A stretch of 36,417 bases of DNA from UBA4582 sp047630175 (GTDB taxonomy: Bacteria > Pseudomonadota > Gammaproteobacteria > Pseudomonadales > Azotimanducaceae): positions 1 to 36,417 of the forward strand of contig JBLHVI010000035.1 of the NCBI GenBank assembly GCA_047630175.1, in the 5' to 3' direction. A program made the translations under genes and the position numbers. Positions 16,057-24,888 of the stretch are shown here, in pieces. Under the pieces are notes generated by a model. The model searched no databases. It was not told the origin of the DNA and saw only the letters and a list, made by a program, of their open reading frames with translations. Within the stretch, counting starts at the first letter, position 1. Every line of letters starts with the position of its first letter.

Positions 16057-16581
16057 CTAACCTCGATAAACCTCAACAGGAAATTCTTCGGTGACGTCAA
16101 TCACCGGCCTCCCCTGGCTGTGAATAATGTAGTCGCGAGCAACGACTACTCGGGCGCAAGCCAGGTTCGAATCTGTATCGGAGACGAAAGGATCAGGACG
16201 CGTAGGCCCATACAGACAGGGCGCTACTCGCATAATCTGACGCGAGGTTTCCAGATTTCGAGCACTGAGTAACTCACCAATACCGACGCACCCCTCAGCC
16301 AACAGGTCCCGAATCTCTCTATCGAGATACTCCAGCTGTATCAACGAGTATGCATGAGCATAAGCGGTAGAGGTTATGGCGCCTCGCAACATTACCTCGC
16401 GCGCAATAACCCCGGGGCGACACTCACCTTGCTGCAGGCATTGGACGCGGATCTCTTCCCCAAAATAGGCAGCCAGACTGTGCGTTACGGTACCATCGGT
16501 GAGCAATAGCACGCGCAGAATGGGGGGCAGGCTGACGAAGTCGAGCCCCGGATCAATAGCGCTCTGAAAACGATCTGACAT
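16057..16581 (-). CDS. Chorismate pyruvate-lyase-like protein (DUF98/UbiC-like)
   Basis: A 174-residue protein of the chorismate-lyase fold group. The segment 'PPILRVLLLTDGTVTHSLAAYFGEEIRVQCLQQG' matches the first sheet of DUF98/UbiC-like proteins, and 'VIAREVMLRG' carries the Arg-Glu that follows in the family. Relatives either release pyruvate from chorismate to make hydroxybenzoate or act in other aromatic pathways. No ubiquinone gene such as ubiA lies nearby, so a ubiquinone role is not supported by context. It starts at 16581 with a weak ribosome site. Confidence 0.68.
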   Translation of the reverse strand: MSDRFQSAIDPGLDFVSLPPILRVLLLTDGTVTHSLAAYFGEEIRVQCLQQGECRPGVIAREVMLRGAITSTAYAHAYSLIQLEYLDREIRDLLAEGCVGIGELLSARNLETSRQIMRVAPCLYGPTRPDPFVSDTDSNLACARVVVARDYIIHSQGRPVIDVTEEFPVEVYRG

Positions 16582-16694
16582 GGCGGGTCACATTATAAAT
16601 CTGGAATCGACGACTATTATGCCTTACAAACACAGAATCACACGGCTGCGTTTAAAGAAACCCGCGCGAGCTATCAACATAGTCTAGACACAGT

Positions 16695-17585
16695 TCAAAC
16701 ATAACCGATGAAACCTTGACTGAAAATAACGCTTCCCTGCTCGTTTGTGATAGAAAAGCCTATGCAAGTCGTTGACTGCCATTCAACGTCCAAAGACAGC
16801 AGGGTCGGCATGAAGACCATACCCGTAAATCGCCCACCAATGCGATTGACACGACCCGGCTGCCCCCCTAGCAACTCGTTAACCAAGCGGCTTACTGCCA
16901 TGGCAAGGGTCGCCGTTCCATGCAAAATAACATCTGGCAATCCTGCCGCCAACGCGAATGCTTTGTCAGTATGAATTGGGTTCCAGATGCGTGCGCACTC
17001 AGTGTAGATATGCGCGGCACCTGCTTCAACAGCCATCACGTAATGCCGGTTAACCTCATCGCCAGATGTTTTCTTAGGCAACGCCGGGGGCACAAAATCA
17101 GCTGTTGTTAAGGGCTTGATAGGCTGTCGATTCACCGCATCAACCACCGACACGTTTCTTTGAATGGTCAACTGCCAGGTCCGGCAGACGAGGACGCCCT
17201 GAAGGTCACGAGTATCCAAACGCAAGGTTTGCGCAGCACCCGGCTTAATTTGCTGTAAATCCGTTATCGTTGCTTGAGTTTCGTAGGCCTGACCCGCTAC
17301 CAGGGGTTGGTAAATGTGCAGATCATGCGCAGCATGTACTCCACGAGACCGTTCGGCCGCACTACAGGCGTCGAAACCTGCTAGCTCGCGACTGGCGAGA
17401 ATTGCTGGCCACTCTAGGCAAACGGGGAACAAGGGGTGCGCCATCACCGCTTCCGCAGCAGTCGTGTGCATGTAAGCTTGATTGAAGTCCCTAATAGCAG
17501 CGGCGTAGGCCATGATCCAACGTGCATCAACATTATGGGTAATGCCAGGCGCCTGTGCGCCAATCATCTCAGTGGTCAAAGGCAT
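16695..17585 (-). CDS. MaoC-like double-hotdog hydratase/dehydratase
   Basis: A 296-residue protein made of two hotdog domains. The N-terminal one (about 1-150) is an FAS1-like dehydratase domain without obvious catalytic residues. The C-terminal one (about 185-296) carries the hydratase-2 motif NPIHTD (202-207), with His205 and Asp207 as catalytic candidates, followed by 'GLPDVILHGTATLAMAV'. This fits an R-specific enoyl-CoA hydratase or 3-hydroxyacyl-thioester dehydratase acting on CoA esters. The start at 17585 was chosen over a TTG 18 bp upstream because it has AGGA at 10 nt. The next gene on this strand (chorismate-lyase-like) begins 113 bp downstream. Confidence 0.88.
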   Translation of the reverse strand: MPLTTEMIGAQAPGITHNVDARWIMAYAAAIRDFNQAYMHTTAAEAVMAHPLFPVCLEWPAILASRELAGFDACSAAERSRGVHAAHDLHIYQPLVAGQAYETQATITDLQQIKPGAAQTLRLDTRDLQGVLVCRTWQLTIQRNVSVVDAVNRQPIKPLTTADFVPPALPKKTSGDEVNRHYVMAVEAGAAHIYTECARIWNPIHTDKAFALAAGLPDVILHGTATLAMAVSRLVNELLGGQPGRVNRIGGRFTGMVFMPTLLSLDVEWQSTTCIGFSITNEQGSVIFSQGFIGYV

Positions 17586-17640
17586 TGCGGTCTTTTCCTG
17601 CAAATGATGGCGAATGACGAACGATTGTAGCTGTTGCTAT

Positions 17641-17656
17641 CGCGTCCAAAGACGCG
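17641..17656. other. Short perfect hairpin upstream of the MaoC gene
   Basis: CGCGTC-CAAA-GACGCG, a 6-bp stem with a 4-nt loop, 56 bp before the minus-strand MaoC start codon. No T-run follows on either strand, so it is not a Rho-independent terminator. It could be a leader structure or an operator. Confidence 0.4.
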
Positions 17657-17823
17657 AATAAGCTTCAAGCTCCGCGTTAAGCTACTGGATTGTTTTCGGC
17701 AAGGCAATCCTGCAGCCCCGCGAGTTTCGCGCAGCTGCAAACAAACCCACCTAAACAGCCTGTGCAGACGTGCGCTGCCATTAACTACCCATGCCGCCCG
17801 CTATCAGTAGCTCGCTCAATGTG

Positions 17824-17850
17824 TTGTATTTCATCGAAACGTGCTATCCT
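17824..17850 (+). promoter_or_regulatory. Candidate promoter for the second rhlE
   Basis: TTGTAT (17824-17829) and TATCCT (17845-17850) are separated by 15 bp, a little short. Transcription would start near 17857 and give a leader of about 275 nt. The interval 17586-18133 (548 bp) holds no protein gene on the main scale. Confidence 0.35.
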
Positions 17851-17857
17851 ACGCGCC

Positions 17858-17889
17858 GTTCGGGTGGTTGACCGGTTTGCACCCGTAAC
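17858..17889 (+). other. Stem-loop at the head of the rhlE leader
   Basis: GTT-CGGGTG (17858-17866) pairs with CACCCG-T-AAC (17880-17889), a 9-bp stem with one bulged T and a 13-nt loop. If the candidate promoter is right, this is the first structure of the transcript. It could stabilise the mRNA or act in temperature or growth control, as leaders of RNA-helicase genes often do. Confidence 0.45.
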
Positions 17890-18001
17890 ATTTAGCGTAA
17901 TCACAACACTCTTTTAAGCGTGATATTGCCTACCAGCGACGCCATTATCTTTTGACTTGCAGTCTTTTTTGCAGCTGTCCTTCGACAATGAAATCCCTAT
18001 C

Positions 18002-18097
18002 ATGGCACTCTTGATCGTCATTAAAGCGTCAATTACGTTAGCCTTTATCATATTCTTCAATGAATTCTCACACGCCCAGACCGGCTTCCAGCAGTAA
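18002..18097 (+). CDS. Possible 31-residue hydrophobic leader peptide
   Basis: An ATG-to-TAA frame of 31 codons within the rhlE leader, 36 bp before the rhlE start. It encodes MALLIVIKASITLAFIIFF and then a short polar end (NEFSHAQTGFQQ), which would be one membrane-spanning helix. No good Shine-Dalgarno is visible. The compact hydrophobic profile and position between promoter and helicase are suggestive, but chance cannot be excluded. Confidence 0.25.
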   Translation: MALLIVIKASITLAFIIFFNEFSHAQTGFQQ

Positions 18098-18133
18098 AAA
18101 ACTGACTGGAGGGCAATACTGGAGTCATCACAG

Positions 18134-19690
18134 ATGTCCTTAGAAACACTCGGCCTGTCGGCCGAATTATTACTTGCTGTGCGCGAGCAAGGTTACACGG
18201 AACCCACCCCCATTCAGGCCAAGGCTATTCCTATTGTTTTAGCTGGCGAAGATGTTATGGCTGCCGCTCAGACAGGTACAGGCAAGACCGCCGCGTTTAC
18301 CCTGCCCCTACTGCACCGCTTGTCGCAAAACGCAGAGCCAGCACGCAATGGTCGACCCGTACGCGCCCTCATTCTGACACCGACGCGTGAACTGGCTGCC
18401 CAAGTAGCAGAAAATGTCGCTAGCTACGCCAAGCACCTGCCATTGACCTCTACCGTCGTTTTCGGTGGCGTCAATATCAATCCTCAAACTAGCCAGTTGC
18501 GCCGAGGTGTCGATATTCTTATCGCTACCCCAGGTCGCTTACTTGATCATGCCGGCCAGCGTAACGTTGACCTGTCAAAGGTTGAAATTTTGGTGCTCGA
18601 CGAAGCCGACAGAATGCTCGACATGGGCTTCATTCATGATATTCGCAAGGTCATGGCCCTGCTTCCAGAAAAAAGCAAACGCCAAAACCTGCTATTTTCT
18701 GCCACATTTTCTGCAGACATCAAGCGGCTAGCCAATGGTCTTTTGAACTCACCAAAGATGGTCGAGGTGGCAACGCAGAACGCCACAGCAGACAAGATCA
18801 AACAAACAATTCACCCGGTTGATAAGATCCGCAAGCGTGAACTCTTGAGCTTGCTGATTCGAACTAACAACTGGGAGCAAGTGCTGGTTTTTACTCGCAC
18901 GAAACACGGCGCCAATCGATTAGCGCAGCAGCTTGAGCAAGACGGCCTAAACACCGCCGCGATTCATGGCAACAAGAGTCAGGGCGCGCGCACCAAAGCA
19001 CTCGCAGGATTCAAGGGCGGTACGGTCAAAGTATTGATCGCTACGGATATTGCGGCACGGGGACTCGATATAGACCAGTTGCCCCATGTTGTGAACTACG
19101 AGCTTCCGAACGTTCCGGAGGACTATGTACACCGCATTGGCCGTACCGGTCGTGCTGGACGCGAGGGTGAAGCAGTTTCACTGGTGAGCCCTGACGAGGA
19201 AAAACTGTTGCGTGATATTGAGCGTCTACTCAACACTAAGCTACCTCGGATCGTACCAGAGGGATTCAAGGCAAGCGGCATAGCACCGCCACCGGAACCA
19301 GAACACCGAGGCCGGTCTAGCAATAGTCGTGGTCGGTTGAGCCCTAGCAATAGCAATAGCACTCGCGGCAGCAGCGGCGGCCGAAGTAGCAACACCGCCC
19401 ACAGCAGCAGTGGAGCCCGCAGTAGTAACAGCTCTCGCAGCAACAGTGGCAATCCCGGCCGAACGGGCAATGGTAACGGCAACCGCAGCGGCAACAGCGT
19501 CTCGGGTAATAATGCGTCTGGTAATAATGCGTCTGGTAATAGCGCCTCGGGTAATAGTGCGCAAGGAAACAATGCTTCGGGCAACACCATCTCAGGCAAT
19601 AGCGTCTCGGGTAACCGTGCACCAGCTAACTCCGGCAATCAGCGCTCTGGTCAATCACGAAACCGCAGCCCACGCTCGGCGAACGTCTAA
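18134..19690 (+). CDS. rhlE: DEAD-box ATP-dependent RNA helicase RhlE with repetitive tail
   Basis: A 518-residue RNA helicase. Motifs are the Q motif PTPIQAKAIP (24-33), Walker A AAQTGTGKT (about 44-52), PTREL, DEAD at 156-159, SAT, and HRIGRTGRAG. The first 390 or so residues are a normal RhlE core. The tail is a low-complexity Ser/Gly/Asn/Arg region containing nine pentapeptide repeats of SGNxx type. Such tails are disordered, and in helicases they bind RNA or promote condensates. A GGAG lies about 10 nt upstream of the ATG. The long structured leader suggests post-transcriptional control. It is a paralogue of the helicase at 748-2187. Confidence 0.95.
   Translation: MSLETLGLSAELLLAVREQGYTEPTPIQAKAIPIVLAGEDVMAAAQTGTGKTAAFTLPLLHRLSQNAEPARNGRPVRALILTPTRELAAQVAENVASYAKHLPLTSTVVFGGVNINPQTSQLRRGVDILIATPGRLLDHAGQRNVDLSKVEILVLDEADRMLDMGFIHDIRKVMALLPEKSKRQNLLFSATFSADIKRLANGLLNSPKMVEVATQNATADKIKQTIHPVDKIRKRELLSLLIRTNNWEQVLVFTRTKHGANRLAQQLEQDGLNTAAIHGNKSQGARTKALAGFKGGTVKVLIATDIAARGLDIDQLPHVVNYELPNVPEDYVHRIGRTGRAGREGEAVSLVSPDEEKLLRDIERLLNTKLPRIVPEGFKASGIAPPPEPEHRGRSSNSRGRLSPSNSNSTRGSSGGRSSNTAHSSSGARSSNSSRSNSGNPGRTGNGNGNRSGNSVSGNNASGNNASGNSASGNSAQGNNASGNTISGNSVSGNRAPANSGNQRSGQSRNRSPRSANV
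19487..19621 (+). repeat. 15-bp coding minisatellite, nine copies
   Basis: Nine consecutive 15-bp units encode SGNSV, SGNNA, SGNNA, SGNSA, SGNSA, QGNNA, SGNTI, SGNSV, SGNRA. The second and third units are almost identical at DNA level (GGTAATAATGCGTCT twice) and the others have drifted in the third codon position, as expected from tandem duplication followed by selection for the peptide. Copy number can change without shifting the frame. Confidence 0.9.
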
Positions 19691-19772
19691 ACCCGGGCTC
19701 AACGTGGCTTCAATGGACTGGATACCTACACATTGAAGCCGCCTTGATCCCGCAGGACAGGAGTAAAGTTTC

Positions 19773-20627
19773 ATGCCCCACGCGGTAATTAATGGCGCGA
19801 GACTCTGGTATGACACACCAGGCAGCCCACCCAACGGTGCAGATGTCTTGCTGCTGCACCACGGCTATACGGCCTCACGAGTTAATTGGCTGCCCGTGGC
19901 AACACGGCTACAAGATACCTATCGAGTGATCCTGATGGAATGCCGGGGAACCGGTGACAGCGAGGACACGGTTGACGGTTATACCCTTGAGCAGTACGCC
20001 AAAGACGTCATCGGCATGGCAGATCACCTGGGGCTCGAGCGATTTACTTATGCAGGACACAGCATGGGTGGCGGCATGGGCTTTCTGCTCGGTCTGGACT
20101 ATCCTGAACGCTTGCAACGCTTGATTCTGATGGCACCAATTCCTAGTGGTGGCACCAGCGTACCCGCTGATTCAACCGCACTGGAGCAGCGCATGCAGGC
20201 CCGAACGCGAGGCGATCGAGATTTTTTCAAAAACGAGATGTTGGCCGCTCAGTTCAGGGCTGATGTTCAGACCGATACTTGGTTTGAGTCGCGGGTAGAT
20301 CATCTGCTACGCGTCTCCGACGGTCACCTGATCGGTGGACGGGCGACAATGCAAGCCTTGAATGTTACGCACCGATTGCACCAACTGAAGACACCAACAC
20401 TGATGTTGGCGGGTGCTGTTGATGGCTTGTTGCCAGCCAATTTGCAGGATTACCTACGCCTGCCCAACGCCAGCTTGCATGTCTTTTCACGGGCCGGTCA
20501 TGATGTGGCGATCCATGAACCTGCGGCTGTCAGTGAGGCAATCAGTGCCTTCATGCAGCATGGTCCAATATCATTACAACCCACAGCCGCGGCGGCAGCC
20601 CAGGCGAATGACAAAGTAACGCAATGA
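19773..20627 (+). CDS. Alpha/beta hydrolase
   Basis: A 284-residue hydrolase with the canonical fold. HHGYTAS at 29-35 gives the oxyanion loop, and the nucleophile elbow GHSMGG gives Ser97. Asp217 in GAVDGLLP and His243 in RAGHDVAIHEP complete the triad. A cap of about 80 residues lies between strands 6 and 7. The substrate is unknown: esterase, epoxide-type or C-C hydrolase are all possible, and the HGYTAS oxyanion loop favours an ester or lactone hydrolase. AGGAG lies about 10 nt before the ATG. It sits between rhlE and ybiT on the same strand. Confidence 0.9.
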   Translation: MPHAVINGARLWYDTPGSPPNGADVLLLHHGYTASRVNWLPVATRLQDTYRVILMECRGTGDSEDTVDGYTLEQYAKDVIGMADHLGLERFTYAGHSMGGGMGFLLGLDYPERLQRLILMAPIPSGGTSVPADSTALEQRMQARTRGDRDFFKNEMLAAQFRADVQTDTWFESRVDHLLRVSDGHLIGGRATMQALNVTHRLHQLKTPTLMLAGAVDGLLPANLQDYLRLPNASLHVFSRAGHDVAIHEPAAVSEAISAFMQHGPISLQPTAAAAAQANDKVTQ

Positions 20628-20630
20628 ATA

Positions 20631-20676
20631 GCTGCGAGACTCGATTTTTTCACTATAACTCCCTATAGTCCGCAGC
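20631..20676 (+). other. Nested stem-loop between the hydrolase gene and ybiT
   Basis: An inner perfect hairpin, ACTATA-ACTCCC-TATAGT (20652-20669), is enclosed by GCTGCG (20631-20636) pairing with CGCAGC (20671-20676). A T-run lies inside the structure rather than after it, so it does not look like a standard terminator. Confidence 0.4.
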
Positions 20677-20747
20677 CTCGACAGGACGCAACCTCGCTTT
20701 CGTATTCATTTTTAATGCAAGACCACACTTAATGCAGGAATACTCCC

Positions 20748-22343
20748 TTGATCACTAGCGCTAATATCACTATGCAGTTTGGCTCTAAGCCGCTGTTTGA
20801 AAACATCTCAGTGAAGTTCGGCGACGGCAACCGTTATGGCCTGATTGGCGCTAACGGCTGCGGTAAGTCAACGTTCATGAAAATTCTAACGGGCGCTTTG
20901 ACACCGACTTCGGGCAATGTCTCCATCGACCCCAATGAACGGGTGGGTGAACTCAGCCAGGATCAGTTTGCGTTCGAACATCATACGGTGATTGATACGG
21001 TAATCATGGGACACAAAGCCCTGTGGCAAGTTAAGCAGGAGCGTGACCGCATCTACAGCCTGCCAGAAATGTCAGAAGCAGACGGCATGAAAGTCGCCGA
21101 CCTTGAAAGCGAATTTGCCGAACTCGACGGATATACCGCTGAGAGTCGAGCAGGTGAGATACTGCTTGGTGCCGGCATTGAACTCGACGCACACTTTGGC
21201 TTAATGAGCGAAGTGGCGCCCGGCTGGAAACTGCGTGTGCTATTAGCTCAGGCCTTGTTTTCCGACCCAGACATTCTGTTGCTGGACGAGCCCACGAACA
21301 ACCTCGACATCCATACTATTCATTGGCTTGAAGATATCCTCAATGCCCGCAACAGCACGATGGTCATTATTTCTCACGACCGTCATTTTCTTAACGCGGT
21401 GTGTACCCATATGGCCGACATCGACTTTGGCGAGCTACGGGTTTACCCGGGTAACTATGACGACTTCATGATTGCCTCCACTCAGGTAAGAGAGCGCCAG
21501 CAGTCGCAAAATGCCAAAAAGAAAGCACAAATCGTCGAGCTACAGCAGTTTGTGAGTCGTTTCTCAGCAAATGCCTCAAAGGCCAAACAGGCCACCTCAC
21601 GAGCTCGTCAGATAGACAAGATAGAGCTTGAGACCATCAAGCCCTCCAGCCGCGTGAGCCCTTGGATTCGGTTTAGCCAAGAAAAGAAACTACATCGTCT
21701 GGCCCTGACTTTGGAAGAACTCACCCATGGCTTTGATAACGAGACCTTATTCAAAGCTGGCAATATGTTGTTAGAGGCTGGCACGCGACTGGCCATTATT
21801 GGTGAAAATGGTGTTGGTAAATCAACCTTGCTACGCTGCCTGATAGGAGACCTAACACCCAGTGATGGCAAAGTGCAGTGGGCTGAGAATGTATCCCTAG
21901 GCTATTGCCCGCAAGACAGCACTAAAGAATTCGACAGCACCCTCAACCTATTCGACTGGATGAGCCAATGGCGCAAGCCCGAACATGATGATCATATCGT
22001 CCGTGCCACCCTGGGTCGCCTGTTGTTTTCCACGGAAGATTTTAGTAAGCAGGTCAAAGTCTGCTCTGGTGGCGAAAAGAACCGCCTATTGTTCGGCAAA
22101 ATGATGATGCAGGACCATAACGTCTTGCTACTTGACGAACCCACCAACCACCTAGATATGGAGGCCATTGAATCTCTGAACTTAGCGCTGGATCACTATG
22201 AAGGCACTCTGGTGTTTGTCAGTCATGACCGCGAATTTGTCTCATCACTCGCCAACCGCATTATTGAGATCAAGGACCACAAGCTAGTGGATTTCCTTGG
22301 CACCTATGAAGAGTACTTGGCCAGCCAACTGCTTGAAGGATAA
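20748..22343 (+). CDS. ybiT: ABC-F family ATPase YbiT
   Basis: A 531-residue soluble ATPase with two ABC domains and no membrane part, as in ABC-F proteins that act on the ribosome. Walker A sequences are GANGCGKST (34-42) and GENGVGKST (about 353-361). Each domain has its Walker B 'LLLDEPTN(N/H)LD'. The linker between them has a charged coiled coil, 'RQQSQNAKKKAQIVELQQF'. The start is a TTG at 20748: it has AGGA about 9 nt upstream, and the reading 'xITSANITMQFGSKPLFENISVKF' matches the usual YbiT N-terminus, whereas the first internal ATG would cut off a strand. The cell role is translation-related and not fully defined for YbiT. Tex follows after 9 bp. Confidence 0.95.
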   Translation: MITSANITMQFGSKPLFENISVKFGDGNRYGLIGANGCGKSTFMKILTGALTPTSGNVSIDPNERVGELSQDQFAFEHHTVIDTVIMGHKALWQVKQERDRIYSLPEMSEADGMKVADLESEFAELDGYTAESRAGEILLGAGIELDAHFGLMSEVAPGWKLRVLLAQALFSDPDILLLDEPTNNLDIHTIHWLEDILNARNSTMVIISHDRHFLNAVCTHMADIDFGELRVYPGNYDDFMIASTQVRERQQSQNAKKKAQIVELQQFVSRFSANASKAKQATSRARQIDKIELETIKPSSRVSPWIRFSQEKKLHRLALTLEELTHGFDNETLFKAGNMLLEAGTRLAIIGENGVGKSTLLRCLIGDLTPSDGKVQWAENVSLGYCPQDSTKEFDSTLNLFDWMSQWRKPEHDDHIVRATLGRLLFSTEDFSKQVKVCSGGEKNRLLFGKMMMQDHNVLLLDEPTNHLDMEAIESLNLALDHYEGTLVFVSHDREFVSSLANRIIEIKDHKLVDFLGTYEEYLASQLLEG

Positions 22344-22352
22344 GTCATAAAC

Positions 22353-24704
22353 ATGATTGATATACCCGTTCGTATTGCCGAAGAACTTAAGGTTAGACCC
22401 GAACAAGTCATTGCCGCTATTGGTCTACTCGACGAGGGTGCTACCGTTCCTTTTATTTCTCGTTACCGAAAAGAAGTGACGGGCGCACTTGATGATACCC
22501 AGATGCGTAATCTTGCCGAGCGCCTAAGTTACTTGCGAGAGCTTGAAGAACGACGACTGGCGATTATTAGCAGCATTGACGAGCAAGGTAAGTTATCGCC
22601 GGCGCTGCGCAGTCAGATAAACCAAGCAGACACCAAGACACGTCTTGAAGACTTGTACCTACCCTATAAGCAAAAGCGTCGTACACGGGCTCAGATTGCC
22701 ATTGAGGCAGGGCTGGAACCCTTGGCTGACAAGCTGCTGAACGATCCAATGCTGACCCCGGCAAACGAGGCTGTCGCATTTATTAACGCGGACGAAGCCT
22801 TCAAAGACGCTTTTCTGGAGACCAAAGGTGTACTCGACGGCGCCCGCCAGATTTTGATGGAGCGCTTTGCCGAAGATGCCTCGCTGCTGCTCACCTTGCG
22901 CGATTATCTCAGTGACCGAGCCGACCTCTTCGCCAATATTATTGAAGGCAAGGAGCGTGAGGCGGAAAAGTTTCGGGACTATTTTGAACATAAAGACAAA
23001 GTCAGCAAGGTACCTTCGCATCGGGCACTGGCCATGTTCCGGGGCCGCAAGGAAAATTTCCTGCAACTGAAAATCGATGTCGAGCATGACGAGACCGTCA
23101 GCCATCCCTGCATAACCATGATCGCCCAGCATTTTGATATTCAGGATCAAGGTCGCCCTGGTGACCCTTGGTTGGCAGAGGTCGTGCGCTTTACATGGCG
23201 CGTTAAACTGCACATGCATCTCGAAACGGAGTTTATGTCAGAGCTGCGGAGTCGTTCGGAAGATACTGCCATTGAAGTCTTTGCCCGCAACATCAAAGAA
23301 CTATTATTAGCCGCACCGGCTGGCCAAAAAGCCACCATGGGCCTTGACCCAGGCTTACGTACTGGCGTCAAAATTGCCATCATCAGCAACACCGGACAAT
23401 ATCTGGACAGTGTAGCAATCTATCCTCATGCTCCTCGTAACCAATGGGACGATTCAATTCAGACGCTGGCAAAGTTGGCAGCCAAATATCAGGTGGAACT
23501 GTTGGCCGTTGGCAATGGCACAGCATCGCGCGAAACTGACAAGCTGTGCGGCGATCTCATGAAGCGTCATCCGGAACTCAAACTGCAGAAAATTATGGTG
23601 AGTGAAGCTGGCGCATCGATCTATTCCGCCTCAGCGTTAGCCGCTAAAGAATTTCCTGATCTGGATGTGACGATTCGCGGCGCCGTGTCTATCGCCAGAC
23701 GCTTACAAGATCCGCTCGCGGAATTGGTGAAAATTGACCCGAAATCAATCGGTGTCGGCCAATACCAACACGATGTTAGCCAGGTACAACTGGCACGTCA
23801 CCTCGACGCTGTTGTTGAAGATTGTGTTAATGCTGTCGGCGTTGAGGTGAACACTGCATCGGCGGCACTACTACGCCGGGTTGCTGGTCTGAGCCAGAGC
23901 ATTGCTGAGAATATTGTTGAATTCCGTAACAGCAACGGCCAGTTCACCAGTCGTGAGCAACTTAAATCAGTGCCCAGGCTGGGGGAAAAAACCTTTGAGC
24001 AGGCGGCAGGATTTCTGCGTGTTCATAACGGCAGCAACCCCCTTGATTCCTCGTCAGTACATCCCGAGGCTTATTCCTTGGTAGAACACATGGCGGAAAA
24101 AACCGGCCAGCAGGTTAAAGACCTTATCGGCAGCAAGGCGTTGAAAGACTTGGATGCTCGACAGTTCATCAGCGAACACTTTGGTCTATTCACCGTCAAA
24201 GACATCATCACTGAACTGGAGAAACCTGGACGCGACCCGCGCCCGGAGTTCAAGGCAGCACAGCTACAAGAAGGCGTTGAAACACTGAAAGACTTGGAGC
24301 CCGGCATGATACTCGAGGGCACCATCAGTAACGTGACAAACTTCGGCGCCTTCGTCGACATCGGTGTTCACCAGGACGGCTTAGTGCATATCTCTGCCCT
24401 CGCTAACAAATTCGTGAAGGACCCCCACGATGTCGTCAAGGCAGGCGAAATCGTTAAAGTCAAAGTGTTGGAGATTGATCTTGATCGCAAGCGCGTCGCC
24501 CTGACCATGCGTCTGGATGACGAACTCCCCAGCGAAGAAAGTCAGGCCAGTAAACAAGCCAACCCGGGCGGCGGCGCTCGTGGTGGTGGACGCCGCAATA
24601 CAAAACAGCCTCGGCAAGAAAAAGCTTCCAAACCTGCAGCGGCACCAATGAACAACGCCTTTGCTCAGGCTTTTCAGAAAGCTCAGGACAAATCTAAACC
24701 CTGA
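22353..24704 (+). CDS. tex: Transcription accessory protein Tex (S1 RNA-binding)
   Basis: A 783-residue protein. It has an N-terminal helical/HTH domain, a YqgF/RNase-H-like domain starting near residue 325 (MGLDPGLRTGVKIAI), tandem helix-hairpin-helix motifs (about 490-560), and a C-terminal S1 domain from about 648 (EPGMILEGTISNVTNFGAFVDIG). The tail of about 60 residues is basic and Gly-rich. Tex binds nucleic acid and is thought to help transcription and its coupling to other processes, but its precise activity is unsettled. The ATG lies 9 bp after the ybiT stop, with AAGGA about 12 nt upstream that overlaps the end of ybiT, so the two genes are co-transcribed. Confidence 0.96.
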   Translation: MIDIPVRIAEELKVRPEQVIAAIGLLDEGATVPFISRYRKEVTGALDDTQMRNLAERLSYLRELEERRLAIISSIDEQGKLSPALRSQINQADTKTRLEDLYLPYKQKRRTRAQIAIEAGLEPLADKLLNDPMLTPANEAVAFINADEAFKDAFLETKGVLDGARQILMERFAEDASLLLTLRDYLSDRADLFANIIEGKEREAEKFRDYFEHKDKVSKVPSHRALAMFRGRKENFLQLKIDVEHDETVSHPCITMIAQHFDIQDQGRPGDPWLAEVVRFTWRVKLHMHLETEFMSELRSRSEDTAIEVFARNIKELLLAAPAGQKATMGLDPGLRTGVKIAIISNTGQYLDSVAIYPHAPRNQWDDSIQTLAKLAAKYQVELLAVGNGTASRETDKLCGDLMKRHPELKLQKIMVSEAGASIYSASALAAKEFPDLDVTIRGAVSIARRLQDPLAELVKIDPKSIGVGQYQHDVSQVQLARHLDAVVEDCVNAVGVEVNTASAALLRRVAGLSQSIAENIVEFRNSNGQFTSREQLKSVPRLGEKTFEQAAGFLRVHNGSNPLDSSSVHPEAYSLVEHMAEKTGQQVKDLIGSKALKDLDARQFISEHFGLFTVKDIITELEKPGRDPRPEFKAAQLQEGVETLKDLEPGMILEGTISNVTNFGAFVDIGVHQDGLVHISALANKFVKDPHDVVKAGEIVKVKVLEIDLDRKRVALTMRLDDELPSEESQASKQANPGGGARGGGRRNTKQPRQEKASKPAAAPMNNAFAQAFQKAQDKSKP

Positions 24705-24744
24705 CAGCAGTCGGCTCGCCATCGCATCGTCATTACCCCTCTGC

Positions 24745-24788
24745 AAAAAGGCGCATTATTCCATCGATCTGTTGAGGAATAACGCGCC
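24745..24788 (-). terminator. Rho-independent terminator after the TonB receptor gene
   Basis: On the minus strand, a 13-bp stem formed from 24776-24788 and 24750-24762 (with one G-U pair) and a 13-nt loop is followed by five T (24745-24749). It ends the receptor transcript. On the plus strand the same hairpin follows tex but has no T-run and an A-C mismatch, so it would work there poorly. Confidence 0.85.
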
Positions 24789-24801
24789 AAAGGGAACTTG
24801 T

Positions 24802-24829
24802 TTTGCGGTAACTAGTTTGCGGCAACTAG
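24802..24829. repeat. 14-bp tandem repeat
   Basis: Two adjacent copies of TTTGCGGYAACTAG differ at one base (T or C), between the terminator and the end of the receptor gene. No function is apparent. Confidence 0.75.
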
Positions 24830-24888
24830 AAAGTTGTGCGCGATGCGTTTCGCTTTTACGCTACATCGTACTAGCAACGTCGTGCTAT

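Noticed and set aside
19123..19638. Long minus-strand frames opposite the rhlE tail
   Set aside because: They mirror the repetitive Gly/Asn/Ser codons of the real gene and translate to low-complexity Leu- or Cys/Tyr-rich strings.
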